64,000 nucleotides of DNA from Buttiauxella agrestis ATCC 33320 (GCA_024169445.1 JALKFA010000001.1:124001-188000); one strand, 5' to 3'; shown: positions 36,757 to 48,369, counted from the first letter of the stretch. A program made the numbers and translations. Notes: generated by a model not told the origin, from the sequence alone.

Positions 36757-38490
36757 CTAGATTGGCCAAATATGGTCGATTAATAACTGGACACTGCGAT
36801 TTCCGCGAAACTCGTTTACGTCGAGCTTAAAGGCCAGCTCAACTTCGCGCACACCGTTATCCGGCCAGCACGCGGTATCAACGTTAAAGGCGATGCCGTC
36901 GATTAATGGCCCACCGCCGACCGGTTCAACCATCACTTTAAGATGGCGATCGCCCACCAGCCGTTGCTGTAATAGACGGAATTTACCGTCAAACAAAGGT
37001 TCCGGGAACATCTGCCCCCACGGCCCGGCATCGCGTAGCATCTCGGCGGTTTCGAGCGTCATTTCTTGCGCGCTGATTGCTCCGTCTGACCAAACCACGC
37101 CTTGCAACAACGCAGGATCAAGCCATTCCCCAACCAAATCGCCAAAGCGTTGACGGAATTCTTCGAATTTCGCTTCTTCAAGAGATAACCCAGCCGCCAT
37201 CGCGTGACCGCCAAATTTCAGCATCATGCCAGGATACAAGGTATCAAGCCGCTCAAGGGCATCGCGCATATGCAGACCTTGCACCGAACGGCCTGAGCCT
37301 TTCAAAGTGCCGTCGCCTGCGGGCGCAAACGCGATAACCGGGCGGTTAAACCGTTCCTTAATGCGCGAGGCGAGAATACCGACAACACCCTGATGCCATT
37401 CGGGATGGTACATCGCCAGGCCATACGGTAACTCATCATGGCTGTGTTCAAGCTGTTGGCAGAGCGTCAGCGCTTCAACCTGCATGCCCTGCTCAATCTC
37501 TTTACGCGTCTGGTTTAACGCGTCCAGTTCATTAGCCAGCATGCGGGCTTCGCCAATGTTTTCACTAAGCAATAACGCCACACCGACGGACATATCGTCC
37601 AGACGACCAGCGGCATTCAGGCGTGGCCCAAGGGCAAAGCCCAAATCACTAGCCGCCAGCTTTTGCGGCTCGCGGTTAGCCACTTCCAGCAGAGCTTTAA
37701 TGCCTGGGCGGCATTTGCCAGCACGAATACGGCTCAGCCCCTGCCAGGTCAGAATACGGTTATTGGTATCAAGCGGCACAACGTCTGCCACGGTACCTAG
37801 CGCTACCAGATCCAGCAGTTCTGCTATGTTGGGAATCACCAGGCCTTGTTGTTCAAACCAGCCGCAATCGCGTAAATGCGCACGCAGCGCCAGCATCAGA
37901 TAAAAGGCAACGCCCACACCGGCGAGGGATTTTGACGGGAACTCGCAATCAACCAGATTCGGGTTGATGATGGCTTCAGCCGCAGGAAGCTCCGGCCCAG
38001 GCAAATGGTGGTCGGTGACCACCACCGGAATTCCCAGCGCATGAGCACGCTCAACACCACTATGCGAAGAGATGCCGTTATCGACGGTCAGAATCAGTTG
38101 TGCGCCACGCGCATGCGCCTGATCCACCACTTCTGGACTCAAGCCGTAACCATCTTCAAAGCGGTTGGGAACCAGGTAACTAACATTTTGGCAGCCAAGG
38201 CTACGCAGCCCCAGCACGCTCAAAGCGGTGCTGGTTGCGCCATCGGCATCAAAGTCACCGACGACGATAATGCGCAAGCCTTCACGGAAAGCGTCGTGCA
38301 GTATCTGAACGGCTTTATCCATGCCATTAAGTTGCTGCCACGGCAGCATCCCTTTCACGCTACGTTCCAGGTCTTGCTCGCCGCTTACGCCTCTACTGGC
38401 ATAAAGGCGCTTTAAAAGTGGATGCAGTTGCTGGGGTAACACCACTGACTCATCGACCGTACGACGGCGAAGTTGTGTTTGCTGTTTCAC
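36757..38490 (-). CDS. recJ: Single-strand-specific 5'-3' exonuclease RecJ
   Basis: A 577-residue DHH-family exonuclease of recombination and mismatch repair. The catalytic motifs are visible: VVGDFDADGATSTAL (motif I), LTVDNGISS (motif II), VVTDHHLPG (DHH motif), and the C-terminal DHHA1 motif with GSGRSVQG and KFGGHAMAAGLS. Length equals E. coli RecJ. It starts 7 bp after the dsbC stop in the xerD-dsbC-recJ operon, all on the minus strand. Confidence 0.98.
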   Translation of the reverse strand: MKQQTQLRRRTVDESVVLPQQLHPLLKRLYASRGVSGEQDLERSVKGMLPWQQLNGMDKAVQILHDAFREGLRIIVVGDFDADGATSTALSVLGLRSLGCQNVSYLVPNRFEDGYGLSPEVVDQAHARGAQLILTVDNGISSHSGVERAHALGIPVVVTDHHLPGPELPAAEAIINPNLVDCEFPSKSLAGVGVAFYLMLALRAHLRDCGWFEQQGLVIPNIAELLDLVALGTVADVVPLDTNNRILTWQGLSRIRAGKCRPGIKALLEVANREPQKLAASDLGFALGPRLNAAGRLDDMSVGVALLLSENIGEARMLANELDALNQTRKEIEQGMQVEALTLCQQLEHSHDELPYGLAMYHPEWHQGVVGILASRIKERFNRPVIAFAPAGDGTLKGSGRSVQGLHMRDALERLDTLYPGMMLKFGGHAMAAGLSLEEAKFEEFRQRFGDLVGEWLDPALLQGVVWSDGAISAQEMTLETAEMLRDAGPWGQMFPEPLFDGKFRLLQQRLVGDRHLKVMVEPVGGGPLIDGIAFNVDTACWPDNGVREVELAFKLDVNEFRGNRSVQLLIDHIWPI

Positions 38491-38497
38491 CCGTTAA

Positions 38498-39214
38498 CTA
38501 CCCGCCTATGTTGGTGAGTTGTTGGTGCGCATCCAACATTTGTTTCATCTCTTTCGGCCCCTGATAACCAGGGATTACAGTACCGTTGCTCAGTACAATC
38601 GCAGGGGTTCCCTGAATACCGAACTGTACGCCGAGGTTGTAATGATTGGCGATATTCATGTCACAAGTTGCCCCAGCGACGGCATCACCTTTCATGGCAG
38701 TATCGAACGCTTTGTTGCGGTCTTTTGCACACCAGATGGCTTTCATGTCGTTTTCAGTCTGGCTTTGCAGACCCTGGCGCGGGAAGGCCAGGTAACGCAC
38801 GGTGATCCCCAGTGCGTTATAGTCTTTCATTTCTTCGTGCAGCTTGTGGCAATAGCCACAGGTGATATCGGTAAATACCGTGATGACGTGTTTCTCTTGC
38901 GGCGCTTTGTAAACGATCATCTCTTTTTCGAGCGCGTTCAGTTTGCCCACCAGCAATTTGTTGGTGACGTTCACCGGTTGCGCACCGCTGACATCGTACA
39001 GTGGCCCCTGGATAACGTGTTTTCCATCTTCAGTGACATACAAAACACCGCTATCGGTTAATACCGTTTTCATGCCCGCTACAGGTGCTGACTGAATATC
39101 AGCATTTTGCACGCCTAACTTAGCCAGAGATTGCTTGATTGCAGCATCGTCTGCATGAACAAAACCGGACAAAGAGGCCGCTAATAATGGGAGCAGCCAT
39201 AAACTCTTTTTCAT
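38498..39214 (-). CDS. dsbC: Periplasmic disulfide isomerase DsbC
   Basis: A 238-residue exported protein-disulfide isomerase. Start at MKKSLWLLPLLAASLSGFVHA (signal peptide), not the longer frame. An N-terminal dimerisation domain is followed by the thioredoxin domain with active site TCGYCHKLH and the cis-proline region QGTPAIVLSNG. It corrects wrong disulfides in the periplasm and is reduced by DsbD. It lies between xerD and recJ as in E. coli. Confidence 0.97.
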   Translation of the reverse strand: MKKSLWLLPLLAASLSGFVHADDAAIKQSLAKLGVQNADIQSAPVAGMKTVLTDSGVLYVTEDGKHVIQGPLYDVSGAQPVNVTNKLLVGKLNALEKEMIVYKAPQEKHVITVFTDITCGYCHKLHEEMKDYNALGITVRYLAFPRQGLQSQTENDMKAIWCAKDRNKAFDTAMKGDAVAGATCDMNIANHYNLGVQFGIQGTPAIVLSNGTVIPGYQGPKEMKQMLDAHQQLTNIGG

Positions 39215-39238
39215 GATGATTCCTTTATCTTCTACCAC

Positions 39239-40135
39239 TCACGCTCGTGGGTGGTGTTGTTGATGCAGCTGACGTAAACGTTCCGTCGCGACATGCGTAT
39301 AAATTTGGGTGGTGGACAAATCGCTATGTCCAAGCAGCATCTGTACGACTCGCAGGTCCGCACCATGATTCAGTAAATGCGTGGCAAATGCGTGCCGAAG
39401 GACATGGGGTGATAACTTTTCGCTATCGATACCCGCCTGCACTGCGTAATGTTTGATGCGGTGCCAGAATGTCTGACGCGTCATTTGTTGCGCGCGATTG
39501 CTGGGGAAGACCACATCAATCGACACGCCATTGAGCAACCATGGTCGCCCATGTTCCAGGTAGTTTTCCAGCCAATAAACAGCCTCTTCACCCATCGGCA
39601 CCAGGCGTTCTTTATTGCCTTTACCGATGACTCGCACAACTCCCTGACGCAAGCTGACATCACTCATGGTCAGCCCCACTAATTCCGATACGCGCAGGCC
39701 AGTAGCATACAATAATTCGAGCATCGCTTTATCACGCAACTCGATAGGTTGGTCAATGCAAGGTGCTTGCAACAAACGATCGACCTGCGCTTCGCTGAGA
39801 TCTTTTGGCAAACGCTGTGGCAATTTTGGTGATGAAAGCATCACACTTGGGTCGTCATCACGCAATTTTTCACGGTATAAATACTGAAATAATCGACGAA
39901 TCGCACTCAGCATTCGCGCCGAACTTGTTGCTTTATAGCCGCCTTCAAGACGTTCAGCAAACAGCGACTGTAATTCGCCGGTTTGCACCTTCAACAAATC
40001 AAGATCGTGGCGTTCCAGCCACTCCGCTACCATTTTAAGATCCCGGCGATAGGAGTCCAACGTGTTCTGTGCCAGATTCCTTTCAAGCCAGAGCGCATCA
40101 AGAAATTGTTCTATTCGGGCCTGATCTTGTTCCAC
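39239..40135 (-). CDS. xerD: Site-specific tyrosine recombinase XerD
   Basis: A 298-residue recombinase that with XerC resolves chromosome dimers at dif under FtsK control. Catalytic residues: Arg in YATGLRVSELVGL, Lys in GKGNKERLVP, HxxR in SPHVLRHAFATHLL, His in LLGHSDLSTTQIYTHV with the nucleophile Tyr. The start is GTG 40135 with GAGG five to six bases upstream, which gives the same length as E. coli XerD; the longer open frame is not used. Confidence 0.97.
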   Translation of the reverse strand: MEQDQARIEQFLDALWLERNLAQNTLDSYRRDLKMVAEWLERHDLDLLKVQTGELQSLFAERLEGGYKATSSARMLSAIRRLFQYLYREKLRDDDPSVMLSSPKLPQRLPKDLSEAQVDRLLQAPCIDQPIELRDKAMLELLYATGLRVSELVGLTMSDVSLRQGVVRVIGKGNKERLVPMGEEAVYWLENYLEHGRPWLLNGVSIDVVFPSNRAQQMTRQTFWHRIKHYAVQAGIDSEKLSPHVLRHAFATHLLNHGADLRVVQMLLGHSDLSTTQIYTHVATERLRQLHQQHHPRA

Positions 40136-40248
40136 TACAGCCTCACTTACTTGCCTCACCTTTGGCGAATTGTGTCCATTATGCCTGATGCACAATGGGA
40201 TCTGGTACACTTGCCATCCTGCACGTTTTTAAAAGAGTTGTTAATGCG

Positions 40249-40770
40249 ATGAACATTGGTCTTTTTTATGGCTCCAGCACTTGTTACACCGAAATGGCTG
40301 CCGAAAAAATTCGTGACATCATTGGCCCGGAACTGGTGACACTACACAATCTTAAAGATGATGCTCCAGCCATGATGGAACAGTACGATGTGTTGATTCT
40401 CGGCATCCCGACCTGGGATTTCGGTGAATTACAGGAAGACTGGGAGGCCATTTGGGATCAACTGGATAATCTGAATCTCGAAGGTAAGCCGGTAGCGCTT
40501 TATGGCATGGGCGACCAGCTCGGCTATGGCGAATGGTTCCTTGATGCGCTCGGTATGCTGCACGATAAACTCGCCCCACGGGGTGCGCAGTTTATTGGTT
40601 ACTGGCCAACTGAAGGTTATGAATTTACTAGCCCGAAACCTGTCATTGCCGATGGGCAATTGTTTGTTGGCCTGGCACTTGATGAAACCAATCAGTACGA
40701 TTTAAGCGAAGAGCGAATCCAAAACTGGTGTGAGCAAATTCTCGCTGAAATGGCCGAGAAGTTTGCCTGA
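40249..40770 (+). CDS. fldB: Flavodoxin FldB
   Basis: A 173-residue long-chain flavodoxin, an FMN electron carrier. The phosphate-binding loop is [10 protein letters not shown], and the tryptophan/tyrosine FMN stacking regions are [14 protein letters not shown] and [12 protein letters not shown]. The start is set at MNIGLFYG, as in E. coli, rather than 18 codons earlier. It diverges from xerD. FldB belongs to the SoxRS regulon in E. coli; the site itself was not identified here. Confidence 0.96.
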   Translation: MNIGLFYGSSTCYTEMAAEKIRDIIGPELVTLHNLKDDAPAMMEQYDVLILGIPTWDFGELQEDWEAIWDQLDNLNLEGKPVALYGMGDQLGYGEWFLDALGMLHDKLAPRGAQFIGYWPTEGYEFTSPKPVIADGQLFVGLALDETNQYDLSEERIQNWCEQILAEMAEKFA

Positions 40771-40777
40771 CAGCGAC

Positions 40778-41200
40778 TCAAACTTCCCCATTCCCGCTTG
40801 CCTGTTGTTGCAGCATCAGGCGGCGTAAATCACGCCACTCGCCAGTATCCATACTGTCGGCTGATAACCATAAGTGTTGACTGCGCTTGCGCCCCACGCG
40901 GCGTAAACGCAGCATCATGCCGCTGCGTAATACCCATGGCGCACCAACCATTTCCCACTCCTGGTTTTGCCACCGCAGGTGGTAGTCGGTCAGGAGTTTC
41001 ATTTCGCCCTGGCAAGCATGAATCCGGCGCTGGCTACGAACGCTGTCAAATACCACCAGCGAAAGCAACAGCATCCAAATTAGCGTGTAGCTCATCGGCC
41101 ACGGCATCAGCAGCACAAAGAGTGCCACTAAACCGTGAACCAAAAGGGACAGCCATTGTGCACGCCACGAGACCCGAAGATCAGATTGCCACAGGACCAC
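40778..41200 (-). CDS. cptA: CptA/YgfX, membrane partner of SdhE
   Basis: A 140-residue inner-membrane protein (E. coli YgfX). It starts [20 protein letters not shown], has two membrane helices (about 15-55) and a C-terminal cytoplasmic part ending [19 protein letters not shown]. It overlaps sdhE by 20 bp, the conserved arrangement. In E. coli it has been linked to cell morphology and prodigiosin-type phenotypes; the older toxin label is disputed. Confidence 0.93.
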   Translation of the reverse strand: MVLWQSDLRVSWRAQWLSLLVHGLVALFVLLMPWPMSYTLIWMLLLSLVVFDSVRSQRRIHACQGEMKLLTDYHLRWQNQEWEMVGAPWVLRSGMMLRLRRVGRKRSQHLWLSADSMDTGEWRDLRRLMLQQQASGNGEV

Positions 41201-41447
41201 GTTCTTTATTCCGTGTCTGAATCAGTGTCACCATCCGTTGCAGCTCTGTATCTGCTGGTTTGCCATGATTCATTAACCAGTTAAACAGGTCAGGATCATC
41301 ACTTTCCAGCAAACGGACAAATAATTGCTTATCCTCAGTGCTTAACGAGTCATATTCATATTCGAAGAATGGCATAATCGAAATATCAAGCTCACGCATT
41401 CCCCGGCGGCACGCCCAATGAATTCGGGCTTTGTTATTGATATCCAT
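41181..41447 (-). CDS. sdhE: FAD assembly factor SdhE
   Basis: An 88-residue factor needed for covalent flavinylation of succinate dehydrogenase and fumarate reductase. The conserved RGMRELD motif is present ([18 protein letters not shown]). The start at [11 protein letters not shown] gives the E. coli length. Translationally coupled to cptA through the overlap. Confidence 0.95.
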   Translation of the reverse strand: MDINNKARIHWACRRGMRELDISIMPFFEYEYDSLSTEDKQLFVRLLESDDPDLFNWLMNHGKPADTELQRMVTLIQTRNKERGPVAI

Positions 41448-41694
41448 GTGCTCTTTCCTGGTTCTCTGACAAAGAAGGTACAAATCTTAGTGTAACGTGT
41501 TTTCATGGCACGTATTAACTGAATGTTACCGTTTGCGCGCTTTATCGTGAGAAATTTTTATTGTGCGTTGCAGTTGCATTAACCTTGCGAGAAATCCCGT
41601 AAGTGCACAATTCACCTTATCAAACTGCTTGCATTGGCAAATGGCTCTTTTACCATTGAGCCAATTCATATGCTCAAAACCCAGGGACATCATT

Positions 41695-42681
41695 ATGGCT
41701 TTCACTCCATTTCCTCCACGTCAGCCAACGGCTGCAGCCCGCCTGCCGCTAACACTCATGACGCTTGATGATTGGGCACTGGCAAGCGTGACGGGTAACG
41801 ACGCAGAAACCTACCTGCAAGGTCAGGTCACCACTGATGTTGCACAACTGGCAGCAAACCAGCACACGCTTTGCGCGCATTGTGACGCGAAAGGGAAAAT
41901 GTGGAGCAACCTGCGCCTGTTCCATCGTGGCGAAGGTTATGCGCTGATTGAACGTCGTAATCTGCGTGACGCGCAGCTTGTCGAACTCAAAAAGTATGCT
42001 GTGTTTTCCAAAGTGACCATCACACCTGATGATGAAAGTGTGCTTCTGGGCGTTGCAGGGTTCCAGGCTCGTGCGGCACTCGCCAATGTTTTCACAACCT
42101 TGCCGGACGCGGAAAACCCAGTGGTTCAGGAAGGCGCGACAACACTGCTATGGTTTAACCTGCCCGCCGAGCGTTTTATGCTGGTCACCGATGAAGCCAC
42201 CGCGCAGGCACTGGCCGATAAATTGCAGGGCGAAGCACAACGCAATGACAGCCAACAATGGCTGGCTTTAGAGATTGAAGCGGGTATTCCGGTTATTGAA
42301 CCGGTTAACAGCGCACAGTTTATTCCGCAGGCAACCAACCTTCAGGCTCTGGGCGGTATCAGCTTCAAAAAAGGTTGTTATACCGGTCAGGAAATGGTGG
42401 CTCGCGCGAAGTTTCGTGGCGCTAACAAACGTGCTCTGTGGTTCCTTGCCGGGAAAGCCAGCCGCTTACCAGAAGCAGGTGAAGATCTGGAACTGAAAAT
42501 GGGTGACAACTGGCGCCGCACCGGCACCGTACTCGCCGCCAGCCAACTGGATGATGGCCGCGTGTTAGTACAAGTCGTGATGAACAACGATTTAGAAGCC
42601 GACAGTGTGTTGCGAGTGCGTGATGATAACAGCAGCCACCTTGTTATCGAGCGGCTGCCTTATTCGTTAGAAGATGAATAA
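41695..42681 (+). CDS. ygfZ: Folate-dependent Fe-S protein maturation factor YgfZ
   Basis: A 328-residue GcvT-like protein that binds tetrahydrofolate and supports repair or assembly of Fe-S enzymes such as MiaB. The family signature KGCYTGQE is intact ([20 protein letters not shown]), including its essential Cys. The start is ATG 41695, preceded by AGGGA. Divergent from sdhE. An ERIC element follows immediately after the stop. Confidence 0.95.
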   Translation: MAFTPFPPRQPTAAARLPLTLMTLDDWALASVTGNDAETYLQGQVTTDVAQLAANQHTLCAHCDAKGKMWSNLRLFHRGEGYALIERRNLRDAQLVELKKYAVFSKVTITPDDESVLLGVAGFQARAALANVFTTLPDAENPVVQEGATTLLWFNLPAERFMLVTDEATAQALADKLQGEAQRNDSQQWLALEIEAGIPVIEPVNSAQFIPQATNLQALGGISFKKGCYTGQEMVARAKFRGANKRALWFLAGKASRLPEAGEDLELKMGDNWRRTGTVLAASQLDDGRVLVQVVMNNDLEADSVLRVRDDNSSHLVIERLPYSLEDE

Positions 42682-42806
42682 AATACCCGTCATACTTCAA
42701 GTTGCAGGTGCGTTGACTGCACCCGCGCGCCCCAGTCACATAGTTAGCTATGCTCCTGGGGACTTACGGCCTGGTCGCCTGCCTGCATCTTGAATTATTT
42801 AGGGTA
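42682..42806. repeat. ERIC (IRU) repeat between ygfZ and trhA
   Basis: A 125-bp element with inverted ends (AATACCCGTCA and TAGGGTATT; TTCAAGTTGCAGG against CCTGCATCTTGAA) and the central GCTATGCTCCTGGGGACTTA typical of ERIC. It lies between convergent genes and may serve as a stem-loop transcript end. Confidence 0.9.
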
Positions 42807-42831
42807 TTGTTTGTTTGATACATACCCACGA

Positions 42832-43485
42832 TTAACGGATATACAGATAGATCGCCAGGAAGTGGCAAACGCTGCCGCCCAGCACAAAACCATGCCAGAT
42901 AGCGTGGTTGAACGGAATACGTTTACAGACGTAGAAAATGACGCCTAACGAGTAAATCACGCCGCCTGCAGCCAATAACGTTACGCTGCCCGGAGCGAGT
43001 TTAATCACCATCTGGTAAATCACCACCAGCGATAACCAGCCCATCAGTAAATAGGTCATTAACGATAAGACTTTAAATCGATGCGCGATGGTCAGCTTAA
43101 AAAGAATGCCGGCGAGTGCCAGCCCCCAAATAACGACCATCAGCCCACGCGCCAAAGGCGAGTCCAGCCCAACAAGTAAAAATGGCGTGTAAGTCCCGGC
43201 TATCAATAAGTAAATAGCACAGTGGTCAAATTTCTTGAGCCAGCGCTTGGCGCGTTGATGGGGAATGGCGTGATACAACGTGGATGCGAGAAACAGCAAG
43301 ATCATGCTGCCGCCGTACAGGCTATAACTGGTTATTGCGGTTACACTCGCGTTGGATTCCACCGCCTGTACCAGTAACAAAACCAGCCCAACAATCCCAA
43401 AAACCAGTCCGATACCGTGGCTAATGCTGTTGGCGACTTCCTCCGCCAGTGAATATCCTTTAGTGATCAATGGTTTGTCAGCCAT
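42832..43485 (-). CDS. trhA: Hemolysin III-family membrane protein TrhA (YqfA)
   Basis: A 217-residue protein with seven membrane helices, of the hemolysin III / PAQR-related family. Conserved motifs: [32 protein letters not shown] and the C-terminal [20 protein letters not shown], with the His residues of the metal site. E. coli YqfA (TrhA) affects membrane energetics and lipid homeostasis. The start at [12 protein letters not shown] is chosen over a longer frame. Confidence 0.93.
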   Translation of the reverse strand: MADKPLITKGYSLAEEVANSISHGIGLVFGIVGLVLLLVQAVESNASVTAITSYSLYGGSMILLFLASTLYHAIPHQRAKRWLKKFDHCAIYLLIAGTYTPFLLVGLDSPLARGLMVVIWGLALAGILFKLTIAHRFKVLSLMTYLLMGWLSLVVIYQMVIKLAPGSVTLLAAGGVIYSLGVIFYVCKRIPFNHAIWHGFVLGGSVCHFLAIYLYIR

Positions 43486-43599
43486 TTGGCTACTCCAGGT
43501 GAAACAATAGATGGAAAATTCATCTCGACCAGAATAGCTGAGAACGATTCCAGCGAACACATGTACGCTAAAATAAATCTGTCAGATGTGATAACAATT

Positions 43600-43629
43600 A
43601 CCGATACAATCCACTACACCGATACAATC
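43600..43629. promoter_or_regulatory. 12-bp direct repeats upstream of the RpiR-family gene
   Basis: ACCGATACAATC occurs at 43600-43611 and again at 43618-43629, 18 bp apart, within the trhA/rpiR divergent region. Tandem sites nearly two helical turns apart suggest a regulator site, perhaps for the RpiR-type protein itself. Confidence 0.45.
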
Positions 43630-43674
43630 TTGTTACTGACACTTAATCCTTTGGAACATTCAGGAAGAGATACC

Positions 43675-44403
43675 ATGTTTACTCATGCGGCAATTGCTAA
43701 TCTCAACGGACTAGAAATGATGGTCTACAACTATGTCATTAAAAACCGTGACAAAGTGATGTACATGACTATCCGCGAGTTAGCCGATGCGACCGGCGTT
43801 TCTACCACTACCGTGCTGCGTTTTTGCCGCAAGTTAAATTGCGATGGTTATTCCGAGTTTCGCGTTCGTTTTAAATTATATCTTGAACAAAATGATGAAC
43901 AATTGGTTAATTTTGGCCCGAGCGAAATCATCAGCTTTTTTAAAAGCACTAACAATGAAGAGTTTGATAATTTAATTGACCAGGCGGTAAATATTATTTG
44001 TTCATCCGAACGTATTATATTTGTCGGAGCAGGAACCTCTGGCGCATTAGCTAAATATGGTGCGCGTTTCTTTTCTAATGTCGGTAAATTTAGTAACCAC
44101 ATTGATGACCCTTATTTTCCGGTTACCAACGATATGGCTAAAAATGCACTGGCGATTGTCCTCTCTGTCTCCGGTGAAACTGAAGAGATCCTGCGCTTCG
44201 CCAGCCAGTTCAGTCTGCATAACTGCAAGGTGTTCTCCATCACCAGCCACGAAAACTCTTCACTGGCAAAACTTGCCGACTTTAATATCTCCTGGCATAT
44301 TCCGCTTACCCGTGTTGGTGGCGTTTATGACATCACCACGCAAATCCCGGTTATTTATATTTTAGAAACCATTGGCCGTAAATTGGCTAAAAAAATGGCG
44401 TAA
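43675..44403 (+). CDS. RpiR-family regulator with SIS domain, upstream of bglA
   Basis: A 242-residue regulator. An N-terminal helix-turn-helix (MTIRELADATGVSTTTVLRF) precedes a sugar-isomerase (SIS) domain (about 105-235) that binds phosphosugars: IIFVGAGTSGALAKYGARF and ALAIVLSVSGETEEILRF. ATG 43675 with AGGAAGAG upstream is preferred over the long N-terminal extension. It directly precedes bglA, so control of 6-phospho-beta-glucoside use by a phosphosugar ligand is the likely role. E. coli has no such gene at this position. Confidence 0.88.
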   Translation: MFTHAAIANLNGLEMMVYNYVIKNRDKVMYMTIRELADATGVSTTTVLRFCRKLNCDGYSEFRVRFKLYLEQNDEQLVNFGPSEIISFFKSTNNEEFDNLIDQAVNIICSSERIIFVGAGTSGALAKYGARFFSNVGKFSNHIDDPYFPVTNDMAKNALAIVLSVSGETEEILRFASQFSLHNCKVFSITSHENSSLAKLADFNISWHIPLTRVGGVYDITTQIPVIYILETIGRKLAKKMA

Positions 44404-44426
44404 AAAAACAGCCTGTTTTATCTATG

Positions 44427-44455
44427 TAACAAATCACATTAACCGTGATTTGTTA
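44427..44455. promoter_or_regulatory. Palindrome between the RpiR gene and bglA
   Basis: TAACAAATCAC and its exact complement GTGATTTGTTA flank seven bases (11-bp perfect arms). It is AT-rich with no T tract, so an operator for bglA fits better than a terminator. A smaller palindrome, AAAACAG-C-CTGTTTT, lies just upstream at about 44406-44420 and could end the rpiR transcript. Confidence 0.5.
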
Positions 44456-44496
44456 TATCGTGACAATTAATTCTCATTTGTTAGACTCCAGAATAG

Positions 44497-46002
<1,506 letters not shown>

Positions 46003-46020
46003 TTGATTTGCTCGCCTGAA

Positions 46021-46044
46021 CGCCCCGTTTACGGGGCGTTTTTA
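46021..46044 (+). terminator. Rho-independent terminator after bglA
   Basis: CGCCCCG-TTTA-CGGGGCG followed by TTTTT. It lies between bglA and the convergent kinase gene. Confidence 0.92.
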
Positions 46045-46045
46045 T

Positions 46046-47512
46046 TCAGGTCGGCAAAGCAAAGCGGAAGCACGCTCCGGTTTCCGGCCTTTCTACCAAC
46101 GCAATATCGCTGCCGTGTAGTTGCAACATCTGGCGTACAATCATCAACCCTAAACCGCCGACTCTCACCTGCGACTGGTTCATAATCGAAGGCCGCACAA
46201 ACAATCCTTCTTTCAGCTCATGCGGGATGCCCGGCCCACTGTCACTGATTTGTACCATCACTTTTTGCCCCTCTTTCCACAGGCGCACCGCAACTGTACC
46301 TTGCTCTGGGGTATGACGAATTGCGTTATCCAGCAGGTTAGTTAGCACCCGTTCAATCATCCCCAAATCCGCGTCAATTAATGGCAGCTCTGGCTGGATA
46401 TCAGCCACTAACTTTAACTGCCGTGTTTGCGTCATCAGCTCGAATTTCTGGAAGACATCCTGCAATAACTCACTGAGGCAGAAGTGCTCTTTTTGCGGCT
46501 TCACCACGCCATATTCAAGACGAGCTAATTCAAACAGTGACTGTGCGAGGATGCGGACTTTCTGGCTCTGTGCTAACGCAGTTTCCAGATAACGTTGCTT
46601 TTCCGCTTCAGAAAGCGTCGATGACATCACCGATAAGCTTTCCAGATAACCGTGCATCGAGGTTAATGGTGTGCGCAAATCATGGGAAATATTGGCAATA
46701 AACTCGCGACGCAACTGGTCTTGTTGTGAAAGACGATGCCACTGATCTGAAATACGTCGGGCCATCATAATCACCCCCTGGCGCAACAGGCTGATTTCGT
46801 CATGGCCCGGAACTTTTTCCAGCGGCAGCTCGGCCATCGCCTTCATCTCGGTCATGCCGCCGGCTTCCAGTGCATTTACCTGGCAGGAAAGCGAACGTAA
46901 CGGATGAGTAATCCAGCGAAATGCCAGCCAGCCAACGATAAGTCCCAGCAAGGCAACCAGACTTATCGAAAGCAAAACCACTTTTAATAACGTATTAAAT
47001 TGCGCATCACTAGCCAGCACATTGTAATTTTCGCCCAACAAAATAATGTACAAATAGCCTTTCACTACCCCGTTCTGGTACATCGGTGCCACGCTGAACA
47101 CTTTTTTGCCATCAACACTACGAGGATCGTCGCCGTAGATCGGATATTGTTTCTCGTTGAGTGCCGTCAAAATTGGTTGCAGATCTACACGATGGCGTTT
47201 GATGTGATTTGGTGGCGCAGCGTCGCCGATAATATCGCCTTTCTCATCCAGCAGATAAACTTCAACGCTTGGGTTTACCGTCATCAAATGATCAAACAAG
47301 CGGCGCACTGAATCATCATTCAGCCCGTCTTCCCCCAGCAGCGGGTAGCTCTGGTTGATATGCTCGGCAAGCGAGCCAGAAAGTTGCTGAACCACCGCCT
47401 GGCTGTACTGCGTACTGGTGCGGATTTGCAGCCACCCCAGCAAAGAGCAAGAGGTGATGAGCAGCAGGGCAAAGACCAGAGTCAGGCGCTGTGAAAGAGA
47501 GAGTTTTCGCAT
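46046..47512 (-). CDS. Two-component sensor histidine kinase
   Basis: A 488-residue kinase. Membrane segment 1 (about 10-28), a periplasmic domain of about 130 residues, membrane segment 2 (about 175-197), HAMP (198-250), then the HisKA H-box FIANISHDLRTPLTSMHGYL and an ATPase domain with N box LTNLLDNAIRHTPEQG and G box SDSGPGIP and VGGLGLMIV. It would phosphorylate the response regulator encoded 3 bp upstream. The stimulus is unknown; divergence from the oxidoreductase genes suggests an envelope redox or oxidant signal. E. coli has no counterpart at this site. Confidence 0.9.
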   Translation of the reverse strand: MRKLSLSQRLTLVFALLLITSCSLLGWLQIRTSTQYSQAVVQQLSGSLAEHINQSYPLLGEDGLNDDSVRRLFDHLMTVNPSVEVYLLDEKGDIIGDAAPPNHIKRHRVDLQPILTALNEKQYPIYGDDPRSVDGKKVFSVAPMYQNGVVKGYLYIILLGENYNVLASDAQFNTLLKVVLLSISLVALLGLIVGWLAFRWITHPLRSLSCQVNALEAGGMTEMKAMAELPLEKVPGHDEISLLRQGVIMMARRISDQWHRLSQQDQLRREFIANISHDLRTPLTSMHGYLESLSVMSSTLSEAEKQRYLETALAQSQKVRILAQSLFELARLEYGVVKPQKEHFCLSELLQDVFQKFELMTQTRQLKLVADIQPELPLIDADLGMIERVLTNLLDNAIRHTPEQGTVAVRLWKEGQKVMVQISDSGPGIPHELKEGLFVRPSIMNQSQVRVGGLGLMIVRQMLQLHGSDIALVERPETGACFRFALPT

Positions 47513-47515
47513 GGT

Positions 47516-48226
47516 TTACTCGTTGCGCAGTGCGATGAATTTATACCCTTTTCCCCACACAGTAAGAATGAATTCAGGCTCTGCGGGGTTGTCTTCAATC
47601 TTGATGCGTAAACGGTTGATATGGGTGTTAACTGTGTGTTCATAGCCTTCGTGTTGATAGCCCCAAACCTGGTTAAGCAGATTCAACCGTGAGAAAACTT
47701 TGCCGGGATGTTTGGCAAAAAACCACAGCAGATCGAACTCACGCGGTGTCAGCTCAACAGGCTGTTGTCTGAGGCGCACATCGCGAGCCAGGGGATCAAT
47801 AGTTAGCCGATCGAAAGTCAGCGTTCCGGCATCCTGCATCAGGTTCTGACTCATCGCTTCCTGGCGGCGGAACAGCGCTTTAACTCGCGCCACGAGTTCC
47901 AGCATTGAAAAAGGTTTTGCCAGATAGTCATCCGCGCCAAGCTCCAGCCCCAATACGCGATGCGTTTCGCTTGAGCGAGCGCTGATCATGACGATCGGCG
48001 TGTAACGCGTCATGGTTCGCGCATGGCGGCAGATTTCCAGCCCATCAACGCCCGGCAACATAAGATCCAATATCAGCGCATCCCAACCACCCTGTTTGAG
48101 CAATTCCAGCCCGAGGGTGCCATCTGCTGCATGCACAATTTCATAGCCTTCTTCCCGCAGGTGCAGTTGCAGAAGTTCAGCAATATTTTCGTCATCCTCA
48201 ACGATTAATAATTTTTTGGTTTTCAT
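47516..48226 (-). CDS. OmpR-family response regulator
   Basis: A 236-residue regulator. Receiver domain (1-120): acidic pocket IVEDDEN, phospho-acceptor Asp in LILDLMLPGVDG, and Lys in DDYLAKPFSMLE. The C-terminal winged helix (about 145-234) contains LTPREFDLLWFFAKHPGKVF and HTVNTHINRLRIKIE. The start at MKTKKLLIVEDD is taken instead of the longer frame. First gene of the minus-strand pair with the kinase, divergent from the cytochrome b561-type gene by about 140 bp, which presumably holds its binding site. Confidence 0.92.
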   Translation of the reverse strand: MKTKKLLIVEDDENIAELLQLHLREEGYEIVHAADGTLGLELLKQGGWDALILDLMLPGVDGLEICRHARTMTRYTPIVMISARSSETHRVLGLELGADDYLAKPFSMLELVARVKALFRRQEAMSQNLMQDAGTLTFDRLTIDPLARDVRLRQQPVELTPREFDLLWFFAKHPGKVFSRLNLLNQVWGYQHEGYEHTVNTHINRLRIKIEDNPAEPEFILTVWGKGYKFIALRNE

Positions 48227-48369
48227 CACTTCTGCCTTATATCCGCTGTTGATAGCAAGTCTATACAACATTCACCCATCGAGTTATCACATTTAATTTA
48301 ACTTTTCGTGAGGTTTTGGAGAACAGATTTCAGCCACAATCATTTCAACGCAATAACCGGAATTACACG

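Noticed and set aside
40136-40210. Longer XerD with 25 extra N-terminal residues
   Set aside because: GTG 40135 has GAGG at the right distance and gives the standard 298-residue enzyme.
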